Shown here in pieces: positions 58,317 to 64,000 of a stretch of DNA of 64,000 bases (position 1 is the first letter of the stretch; each line of letters opens with the position of its first letter). Source of the stretch: Variovorax sp. TBS-050B (lineage in GTDB: Bacteria > Pseudomonadota > Gammaproteobacteria > Burkholderiales > Burkholderiaceae_C); the NCBI RefSeq assembly GCF_029893635.1, contig NZ_JARXYR010000002.1, forward strand, positions 1,959,001 through 2,023,000, read 5' to 3'. A program made the position numbers and the translations under genes. The notes beneath the pieces were generated by a model. That model worked only from the letters and a program-made list of their open reading frames with translations. It did no database searches and was not told the origin of the DNA.

Positions 58317-58340
58317 TTGGCACGGCGCACGCCGTGCGCC
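58252..58340 (+). promoter_or_regulatory. Candidate trp attenuator: alternative stem-loops across trpL
   Basis: ATCAAACAGG (58252-58261) pairs with CCTGTTTGAT (58308-58317), enclosing the two Trp codons. Just downstream, two mutually exclusive hairpins share bases: GCACGGCG/CGCCGTGC (58320-58337) and GGCGCAC/GTGCGCC (58324-58340). A ribosome stalled at the Trp codons would open the first stem. No U-run follows the downstream hairpins, so classical intrinsic termination is doubtful; Rho-dependent or translational control is possible. Confidence 0.4.
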
Positions 58341-58436
58341 CGCGGTTCCGGCATGCCCCCATGTCGCCGGACCATCCCGTGAATGACCTTGCCCCCGGCC
58401 GCCAAGACGCGCCGCAGGCAACTGGAGAACGCACCC

Positions 58437-59939
58437 GTGATCACCGAACTTGAATTCAAGAGCCTCAGCGCCCAGGGCTACAACCGCATTCCGCTGATGG
58501 CCGAGGCCTTTGCCGACCTCGAGACCCCGCTGTCCCTGTATCTGAAACTCGCCCACGCGCAGGGCGGCGGCAAGCACAGCTTCCTGCTCGAATCCGTGGT
58601 CGGGGGCGAGCGCTTCGGGCGCTACAGCTTCATCGGCCTGCCCGCGCGCACCCTGCTGCGCGCCAGCGGCTTCGGCGCCGATGCCGTGACCGAGGTCGTG
58701 ACCGACGGCCGCGTGGTCGAGACCGCCGCGGGCAATCCGCTGGACTTCATCGCGCAGTACCAGCAGCGCTTCAAGGTGGCGCTGCGCCCGGGGCTGCCGC
58801 GCTTCTGCGGCGGGCTCGCAGGCTACTTCGGCTACGACACCGTGCGCCACATCGAGCGCAAGCTCGAGAAGAGCTGCCCGCCCGACGCCCTGGGCTGCCC
58901 CGACATCCTGCTGCTGCAGTGCGAGGAACTCGCCGTCATCGACAACCTCTCGGGCAAGCTCTACCTGATCGTCTATGCCGATCCGAAGCAGCCCGAGGCC
59001 TATGCCGCCGCCAAGCGCCGCCTGCGCGAACTGAAGGAGAAGCTCAAGTACTCCGTCAGCGCGCCGATCGTGAAGCCCACGCAGCCGCATCCGCCGGAGC
59101 GCAGCTTCGCCAAGGCCGACTACCTCGCGGCCGTGGAGCGCGCGAAGGAGATGATCGCCGCGGGCGACTTCATGCAGGTGCAGGTGGGCCAGCGCATCAG
59201 CAAGCGCTACACCGAGTCGCCGCTGTCGCTGTACCGCGCGCTGCGCTCGCTGAACCCGTCGCCCTACATGTACTACTACGACCTCGGCGACTTCCACGTG
59301 GTCGGTGCCTCGCCCGAGATCCTGGTGCGGCAGGAGAACACCGGCGACGGCGAACAGAAGATCACCATCCGGCCGCTCGCGGGCACGCGACCGCGCGGCG
59401 CCTCGCTCGAGCTCGACAAGGCCGCCGAGGAAGAACTCATCAACGACCCGAAGGAACGCGCCGAGCACGTGATGCTGATCGACCTCGCGCGCAACGACAT
59501 CGGCCGCATCGCGAAGACCGGCACGGTCAAGGTGACCGAAGCCTTCGCGGTCGAGCGCTACAGCCACGTGATGCACATCGTGAGCAACGTCGAAGGCACG
59601 CTGAAGGACGGCATGACCGCGATCGACGTGCTCAAGGCCACCTTCCCGGCCGGCACCCTGACCGGCGCGCCCAAGGTGCATGCGATGGAACTCATCGACC
59701 AGCTCGAACCCACCAAGCGCGGCCTCTACGGCGGCGCCTGCGGCTACATCAGCTACGCCGGCGACATGGACGTCGCCATCGCGATCCGCACCGGCATCGT
59801 GAAGGACCAGATGCTGCACGTGCAGGCGGCGGCGGGGGTGGTGGCCGATTCGGTGCCCGAACTGGAATGGAAGGAAACCGAAGCCAAGGCGCGCGCGCTG
59901 CTGCGGGCGGCGGAGCTGGTGGAGGAGGGATTGGAATGA
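58437..59939 (+). CDS. trpE: Anthranilate synthase component I
   Basis: A 500-aa TrpE that, with TrpG, converts chorismate and glutamine to anthranilate, the first step of tryptophan synthesis. The N-terminal half has the Trp-feedback region with LLESVVGGERFGRYSFIG. The C-terminal chorismate-binding domain has GDFMQVQVGQRIS, IRPLAGTRPRG, ELINDPKERAEHVMLIDLAR and GGACGYISYAGDMD. The start is GTG 58437 (ITELEFKSLSAQGYNRIPLM), preceded by TGGAGA. An in-frame ATG at 58383 adds a basic tail with no family support. Its stop overlaps the next gene's ATG. Expression is probably controlled by the leader region upstream. Confidence 0.96.
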   Translation: MITELEFKSLSAQGYNRIPLMAEAFADLETPLSLYLKLAHAQGGGKHSFLLESVVGGERFGRYSFIGLPARTLLRASGFGADAVTEVVTDGRVVETAAGNPLDFIAQYQQRFKVALRPGLPRFCGGLAGYFGYDTVRHIERKLEKSCPPDALGCPDILLLQCEELAVIDNLSGKLYLIVYADPKQPEAYAAAKRRLRELKEKLKYSVSAPIVKPTQPHPPERSFAKADYLAAVERAKEMIAAGDFMQVQVGQRISKRYTESPLSLYRALRSLNPSPYMYYYDLGDFHVVGASPEILVRQENTGDGEQKITIRPLAGTRPRGASLELDKAAEEELINDPKERAEHVMLIDLARNDIGRIAKTGTVKVTEAFAVERYSHVMHIVSNVEGTLKDGMTAIDVLKATFPAGTLTGAPKVHAMELIDQLEPTKRGLYGGACGYISYAGDMDVAIAIRTGIVKDQMLHVQAAAGVVADSVPELEWKETEAKARALLRAAELVEEGLE

Positions 59940-60388
59940 GTGCTGCTGAATACGGGCTTCCGGACGCAGAGGACGCGAAGGATTCGCGAAGGACGCAAAA
60001 GGAAGACAAAAATTTTGAAGACGACTTCTCGCACGACATCATCGGCGCGGCGGTGGAAGTGCAGCGGGTGCTCGGCGTCGGCCTGCTCGAGAGTGCCTAT
60101 GCGGCAGCGCTGGCCGTCGAGCTGAACGAGCGGGAGCTGCGCTTCGAGCGCGAGGTGCCGGTCTCCGCGTTCTACAAAGGCCGCAACGTGGGCATTGCCT
60201 ATCGGGCCGACTTCGTGGTCGAGGGCTCCGTGATCCTGGAGCTCAAGGCGATCGACGCAGTGGCCGACCTGCACCGTGCCCAACTGCTCTCCTACCTGCG
60301 CCTTTCGGGCCTGAAGCTCGGCCTGTTGATCAACTTCCATGCCTTCCCCGTCGTCAAGGGCATCCAGAGAATGGTGAACAAGCTATGA
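59936..60388 (+). CDS. GxxExxY protein, in an inverted-repeat-flanked insertion in the trp operon
   Basis: A 150-aa member of the GxxExxY family, named for GVGLLESAY here (residues about 50-58). The fold is PD-(D/E)XK nuclease-like: [17 protein letters not shown] provides D...E-L-K in the order of the catalytic core. Function is unproven. ATG 59936 overlaps the trpE stop (ATGA), which would couple translation, but residues about 8-23 are encoded by the left member of a 48-bp inverted repeat whose partner lies just after the stop. The original start of the inserted gene may therefore be different, and the current N-terminus may be a product of the insertion. Neighbouring trpE and trpG are intact. 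Confidence 0.85.
   Translation: MSAAEYGLPDAEDAKDSRRTQKEDKNFEDDFSHDIIGAAVEVQRVLGVGLLESAYAAALAVELNERELRFEREVPVSAFYKGRNVGIAYRADFVVEGSVILELKAIDAVADLHRAQLLSYLRLSGLKLGLLINFHAFPVVKGIQRMVNKL
59957..60004 (+). repeat. Left inverted repeat of the GxxExxY unit
   Basis: 48 bp, overlapping codons 8-23 of the GxxExxY gene; its reverse complement with two or three mismatches is at 60426-60473. Confidence 0.85.
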
Positions 60389-60425
60389 GTGCCTCGCCCG
60401 CGTTTCCCTTTCAGTCCTTCCTGTA

Positions 60426-60473
60426 TTCCTTTCGCGTCCTTCGCGAAACCTTCGCGTCCTCTGCGTCCGGAAG
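60426..60473 (-). repeat. Right inverted repeat of the GxxExxY unit
   Basis: 48 bp, mirror of the repeat at 59957-60004. It lies between the GxxExxY stop and trpG, ending 22 bases before the trpG ATG. Confidence 0.85.
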
Positions 60474-60494
60474 TCCGTTTTCGAAAGGTTCGAA

Positions 60495-61079
60495 ATGAAG
60501 CTCCTGATGATCGACAACTACGACAGCTTCACCTACAACATCGTCCAGTACTTCGGTGAACTGGGCGCCGACGTGCAGGTGCATCGCAACGACGAGATCA
60601 CCGTCGCGCAGATCGGCGAGCTGATCGCCTCGGGCGTCACGCGGCTCGTGGTCTCGCCGGGACCGTGCTCGCCCGCGGAAGCGGGCGTGTCGGTGGCGGC
60701 CATCGAGGCCTTTGCCGGCAAGCTGCCGATCCTCGGCGTGTGCCTGGGGCATCAGGCGATCGGCGCGGCCTTCGGCGGCAGGATCGTGCGCGCGCAGCAG
60801 CTGATGCACGGCAAGACCAGCGAGATCACGACCACGCAGGAAGGCGTGTTCGCGGGGCTGCCCGAGAAGTTCGTGGTCAACCGCTACCACTCGCTGTCGA
60901 TCGAGCGCGAGAGCTGCCCCGAGGCGCTGGCGATCACCGCGTGGACCGACGACGGCGAGATCATGGGCGTGCGGCACACCGGCTTCGCGCACGACGTGCG
61001 CATCGAAGGCGTGCAGTTCCATCCCGAATCGATACTCACCGAGCATGGCCATGCGATGCTCCGGAACTTCCTGAACTGA
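60495..61079 (+). CDS. trpG: Anthranilate synthase component II (glutamine amidotransferase)
   Basis: A 194-aa class I glutamine amidotransferase, the ammonia-supplying partner of TrpE. It has [20 protein letters not shown] at the N-terminus, [10 protein letters not shown], the nucleophile Cys in [11 protein letters not shown], and the His/Glu pair in [14 protein letters not shown]. It could also serve aminodeoxychorismate synthase (PabA role), as in other bacteria with a single copy. ATG 60495 follows GAAAGG. It is separated from trpE by the inserted GxxExxY unit. Confidence 0.96.
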   Translation: MKLLMIDNYDSFTYNIVQYFGELGADVQVHRNDEITVAQIGELIASGVTRLVVSPGPCSPAEAGVSVAAIEAFAGKLPILGVCLGHQAIGAAFGGRIVRAQQLMHGKTSEITTTQEGVFAGLPEKFVVNRYHSLSIERESCPEALAITAWTDDGEIMGVRHTGFAHDVRIEGVQFHPESILTEHGHAMLRNFLN

Positions 61080-61092
61080 ACGACCGACGCCC

Positions 61093-62154
61093 ATGACCGA
61101 CCGCACCGCCATCGTCGACCTGCGCAGCGACACCGTCACGCAACCCACGTCCGCGATGCGCGAGGCCATGATGGCCGCCCCGCTCGGCGACGACGTGTTC
61201 GGCACCGATCCGACCGTCAATGCGCTGCAGGAGAAGATCGCCGCGCTGCTCGGCTTCGAGGCGGCGCTGTTCGTGCCCACGGGCACGCAGAGCAACCTCT
61301 GCGCGATCCTCGCGCATTGCGGTCGCGGCGACGAGTACATCGTCGGCCAGCAGGCGCACTGCTACCGCTGGGAAGGCGGCGGCGCGGCGGTGTTCGGCAG
61401 CGTTCAGCCGCAGCCGCTCGACCATGCGTCCGACGGCACGCTGCCGCTCGCGCAGATCGAGGCCGCCATCAAGCCCGACGACGCCCACTTCGCGCGCACC
61501 CGCCTGCTCGCGCTCGAGAACACGCTCGGCGGCAAGCTGCTGCCCTTCCACTACGTGCAGGCGGCGACCGAGCTCGCGAAGCGCAGGGGGCTGCAGCGGC
61601 ACCTCGACGGCGCGCGGCTTTTCAATGCGGCCACCGCACAGGCGGCGGCTGCCGGCGGCGGCGACGTGCGGGCCGAGGCGCGCCGCATCGCGCAGTGCTT
61701 CGACAGCGTCTCGGTCTGCTTCAGCAAGGGCCTGGGTGCGCCGGTCGGCTCGGCGCTGCTCGGCTCGCGCGAGTTCATCGCGCGGGCGCACCGCATCCGC
61801 AAGATGGCCGGCGGTGGCATGCGTCAGGCGGGCCTGCTCGCCGCGGCGGCCGCGCATGCGCTCGACCATCACGTCGATCGCCTCGCCGACGACCATGCGC
61901 TCGCGCGGCGCCTGGCCGCGGGGCTCGAAGGCATCGAGGGGCTCACGGTCGAGGCGCCGCACACCAACATCGTGTTCGTCGACCTCGAAGGCGCGGCCAA
62001 GGCGCGCTCGGCCGAGCTGCTCCAGAGCCTGAACCGGCAGGGCATCCTCGCGACCGGCCTCTACCGGCTGCGCTTCGTGACGCATCTCGACGTCGATGCG
62101 CCCGGCGTCGACCGCGCCATCGCCGCGATCCGCGCCTTCTTTCTCCAGCACTGA
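61093..62154 (+). CDS. ltaE: Low-specificity L-threonine aldolase
   Basis: A 353-aa PLP-dependent enzyme that splits L-threonine or L-allo-threonine into glycine and acetaldehyde. It has DLRSDTVTQPTSAMREAM at the start, LFVPTGTQSNL, HLDGARLFNAA with the PLP-binding Asp, and SVCFSKGLGAPVGS with the Schiff-base Lys. ATG 61093 follows trpG by 13 bp, so it is co-transcribed with the trp genes. Its biochemical link to tryptophan synthesis is indirect (glycine and one-carbon supply), and the placement may be just operon accretion. Confidence 0.93.
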   Translation: MTDRTAIVDLRSDTVTQPTSAMREAMMAAPLGDDVFGTDPTVNALQEKIAALLGFEAALFVPTGTQSNLCAILAHCGRGDEYIVGQQAHCYRWEGGGAAVFGSVQPQPLDHASDGTLPLAQIEAAIKPDDAHFARTRLLALENTLGGKLLPFHYVQAATELAKRRGLQRHLDGARLFNAATAQAAAAGGGDVRAEARRIAQCFDSVSVCFSKGLGAPVGSALLGSREFIARAHRIRKMAGGGMRQAGLLAAAAAHALDHHVDRLADDHALARRLAAGLEGIEGLTVEAPHTNIVFVDLEGAAKARSAELLQSLNRQGILATGLYRLRFVTHLDVDAPGVDRAIAAIRAFFLQH

Positions 62155-62169
62155 ACGGGAGCGCCGCCC

Positions 62170-62826
62170 ATGCCCGACCTGCCGCATCTGCTGGCCTTCA
62201 TCGCCGCCGGCTGGCTGCTGAACCTCACGCCGGGCCCCGACGTGCTCTACATCGTGACGAACTCGCTGCGTGCGGGCGTGCGCGCCGGCATCGTCGGCGG
62301 GCTGGGCATTCTCTCGGGCTGCTTCGTGCACGTGTTCGCGGCGGCGGTGGGCGTGGGCACGCTGCTCGCCACCTCGGCGGCGGCCTTCACGGTGCTCAAG
62401 TACGCGGGTGCGGCCTACCTGGTCTACATCGGCCTGCGCATGCTGCTGTCGCGCGCGCAGCCGTCCGCCGACATGGGCCTCGCGGCCGCGGCCGAAGGCG
62501 CCGCGGAGCGCAGCCTGCGCCAGATCTTCCTCGGCGGCTTCTGGACCAATGTGCTGAACCCGAAGGTCGCGCTGTTCTTCCTGGCCTTCGTGCCGCAGTT
62601 CATCGCGCCCGATGCCGAGCACAAGAGCCTGTACTTCGCGCTGCTCGGCGTGCTGTTCATCTTCAACTCGGCCCCCGTGGTGATGGGCTGGGCCGCCGCC
62701 GCGGGCTGGATGGCGCGCCGCGGCGCGGTGCGAAAGGGCATGCACTGGCTCGACCGCACCGCGGGCGTGCTGTTCATCGGCTTCGGCCTCAGGCTCGCAT
62801 TCACCGACGCGCCGGGCCGCCACTGA
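62170..62826 (+). CDS. LysE/RhtB family amino-acid exporter
   Basis: A 218-aa inner-membrane protein with about six hydrophobic helices and the LysE/RhtB signature [20 protein letters not shown] near the N-terminus, plus [20 protein letters not shown]. It probably exports an amino acid; Thr or Trp are guesses from the neighbours. ATG 62170 has a GGGAG site upstream. It sits 15 bp after the threonine aldolase and 22 bp before trpD, so it belongs to the operon. Exporter placement within the trp operon could act as an overflow valve. Confidence 0.9.
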   Translation: MPDLPHLLAFIAAGWLLNLTPGPDVLYIVTNSLRAGVRAGIVGGLGILSGCFVHVFAAAVGVGTLLATSAAAFTVLKYAGAAYLVYIGLRMLLSRAQPSADMGLAAAAEGAAERSLRQIFLGGFWTNVLNPKVALFFLAFVPQFIAPDAEHKSLYFALLGVLFIFNSAPVVMGWAAAAGWMARRGAVRKGMHWLDRTAGVLFIGFGLRLAFTDAPGRH

Positions 62827-62848
62827 AAAACCACCGAGGAGAGTCACC

Positions 62849-63871
62849 ATGATCACCCCCCAGGAAGCGCTCCAGCGCACCATCGAGCACCGCGAGGTGT
62901 TCCACGACGAGATGCTGCACATCGTGCGGCTCATCATGAGCGGCGAATGCTCGCCGGTGATGATGGCGGCGCTGATCACGGGCCTGCGCGTGAAGAAGGA
63001 AACCATCGGCGAGATCACCGCGGCCGCGCAGGTCATGCGCGAGGTCTCGACCAAGGTGCCGGTCAAGGACCTCACGCATCTGGTCGACATCGTCGGCACC
63101 GGCGGCGACGGCTCGCACACCTTCAACATCTCGACCTGCTCGATGTTCGTCGCGGCCGCGGCCGGCGCCAAGGTCAGCAAGCACGGCGGGCGCAGCGTGT
63201 CGAGCAAGTCGGGCAGCGCCGACGTGCTGGAGTCGCTCGGCGTCAACATCAACCTCAAGCCCGAGCAGATCGCGCGCTCGATCGAGGCCTGCGGCATCGG
63301 CTTCATGTTCGCGCCCAACCATCACCCGGCCATGAAGAACGTCGCGCCGGTGCGCAAGGAGCTCGGCATCAAGACGATCTTCAACATCCTCGGACCGCTG
63401 ACCAATCCGGCGGGCGCGCCGAACATCCTGATGGGCGTGTTCCATCCCGACCTCGTGGGCATCCAGGTGCGCGCGCTGCAGCGCCTGGGCACCGAGCATG
63501 CGGTGGTGGTGTACGGCCGCGACGGCATGGACGAAATCTCGCTCGGTGCCGCCACGATGGTGGGCGAGCTCAAGGACGGCGAGATCCGCGAGTACGAGCT
63601 GCATCCGGAAGACTTCGGCTTCCAGATGTCGAGCAACCGCGCGCTGCGCGTGGAGACGCCCGAGCAGTCGAAGGCCATGCTGATCGGCGTGCTCGAGAAC
63701 CAGGCCGGGCCCGCGCTCGACATCGTGCTGCTCAACGCCGGCGCGGCACTGTACGCGGCCGGCGTGGCCGATTCGATGGCGGCGGGCATCGAACGGGCGC
63801 GCGCGGCCGTGGCGTCCGGCGCGGCGCGCGCCAAGCTCGACGAGCTGGTCCGCATCTCTGCCACCGTCTGA
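62849..63871 (+). CDS. trpD: Anthranilate phosphoribosyltransferase
   Basis: A 340-aa enzyme that joins anthranilate to PRPP. The PRPP/anthranilate sites are [35 protein letters not shown] and [20 protein letters not shown], followed by [12 protein letters not shown]. Length is normal. A GAGGAGAG ribosome site precedes ATG 62849. trpC follows 32 bp downstream, continuing the operon. Confidence 0.96.
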   Translation: MITPQEALQRTIEHREVFHDEMLHIVRLIMSGECSPVMMAALITGLRVKKETIGEITAAAQVMREVSTKVPVKDLTHLVDIVGTGGDGSHTFNISTCSMFVAAAAGAKVSKHGGRSVSSKSGSADVLESLGVNINLKPEQIARSIEACGIGFMFAPNHHPAMKNVAPVRKELGIKTIFNILGPLTNPAGAPNILMGVFHPDLVGIQVRALQRLGTEHAVVVYGRDGMDEISLGAATMVGELKDGEIREYELHPEDFGFQMSSNRALRVETPEQSKAMLIGVLENQAGPALDIVLLNAGAALYAAGVADSMAAGIERARAAVASGAARAKLDELVRISATV

Positions 63872-63903
63872 CCCCTGCAGCAGCAACGGAGAAAGCACAG
63901 AAC

Positions 63904-64000
63904 ATGTCCGACATCCTCGACAAGATCGTCGCGGTCAAGCACCAGGAAGTGGCCGCGGCGAAGAAGCGAAGCCCGATCGAAGCGGTGCGCTTCGACGCCG
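63904..64000 (+). CDS. trpC: Indole-3-glycerol phosphate synthase, truncated by window end
   Basis: Only the first 32 codons are in the window. MSDILDKIVAVKHQEVAAAK followed by KRSPIEAVRFDA is the usual TrpC N-terminus in Burkholderiales, and the position after trpD supports it. GGAGAAAG lies upstream of ATG 63904. The enzyme closes the indole ring of tryptophan. Confidence 0.85.
   Translation, partial: MSDILDKIVAVKHQEVAAAKKRSPIEAVRFDA

Larger units (their letters stand above)
59957..60473. mobile_element. Inverted-repeat-flanked unit carrying the GxxExxY gene
   Basis: 48-bp inverted repeats at 59957-60004 and 60426-60473 (outer ends CTTCCGGACGCAGAGGACGC and its reverse complement) differ at only two or three positions. 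They enclose the GxxExxY gene in the trpE-trpG junction. No transposase is present. The arms are themselves built of short GCGAAGGACGC-like repeats. Interpretation as a non-autonomous or passively spreading unit is inference. Confidence 0.65.

Noticed and set aside
1..64000. CRISPR arrays, tRNA, rRNA or full insertion sequences
   Set aside because: No regularly spaced direct repeats, no cloverleaf-like sequence and no transposase motifs were recognised. A dedicated scan (for example tRNAscan-SE, ISfinder) would be needed to exclude them fully.

Overview
The window looks like a chromosomal segment of a high-GC betaproteobacterium of the Burkholderiales, most likely Comamonadaceae and plausibly Variovorax. 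This rests on gene order (gph next to trpE, and trpE/trpG/trpD/trpC split by a threonine aldolase and a LysE exporter), on very high GC with GTG/TTG starts, and on repeat types I associate with that family. The genus is an inference. No rRNA, tRNA, CRISPR array or complete insertion sequence was seen.

Layout. (1) 1-5179: end of a surface-polysaccharide locus. A two-domain glycosyltransferase is followed by a tightly overlapping hddA-gmhA-hddC-gmhB set that would make GDP-D-glycero-alpha-D-manno-heptose. (2) 5228-9437: a membrane hybrid histidine kinase (minus strand) diverges from two tandem PhnD-like periplasmic binding proteins with no ABC permease or ATPase, which suggests sensing rather than transport. 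(3) 9629-50529: a complete type VI secretion system (T6SS). All 13 core components (TssA-M) are present with accessory TagF, TagJ, TagH (FHA), a Ser/Thr kinase and a PP2C phosphatase. The plus-strand arm runs tssK-tssL-tssM-tagF, then a kinase / MltA / sigma-like / single-pass membrane protein / caspase-like / Hcp-like block, then tagJ-tssE-tssF-tssG-tssH-vgrG, a DUF2169-pentapeptide-DUF3540-PAAR-like island, tagH and the phosphatase. The minus-strand arm runs tssA-tssB-tssC-hcp and a lysozyme-like gene. tssJ is divergent from tssA, and a second, degenerate IcmF-like/DotU-like pair closes the locus. (4) 50769-54736: a NarL-type response regulator and small, mostly uncharacterised, probably stress-related genes. 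(5) 54851-56701: a PhoD-type alkaline phosphatase. (6) 56748-64000: gph, a chalcone-isomerase-like protein and the trp operon. The operon is preceded by a candidate trpL leader peptide with a Trp-Pro-Trp motif and is interrupted by an inverted-repeat-flanked GxxExxY gene.

How the genes work together. The T6SS should assemble a TssJLM membrane complex, a TssAEFGK baseplate, a TssBC sheath around an Hcp tube tipped by VgrG and a PAAR-like protein, recycled by ClpV. Kinase, phosphatase and FHA protein suggest threonine-phosphorylation control. No obvious toxin/immunity pair accompanies vgrG. The most novel-looking part is the block at 17056-25263, where a sigma-factor-like protein, a single-pass membrane protein with anti-sigma topology and an exported caspase-like protein with an intact His/Cys dyad are co-transcribed inside the T6SS locus. 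A DUF4384-like domain recurs in the kinase, the caspase and the second DotU-like protein.

Caveat on sequence quality: four genes (tssM, the lysozyme-like gene, a small gene at 53811 and the N-terminus of phoD) each need a single-base correction to read normally. Either these are real frameshifts or the assembly carries indel errors.
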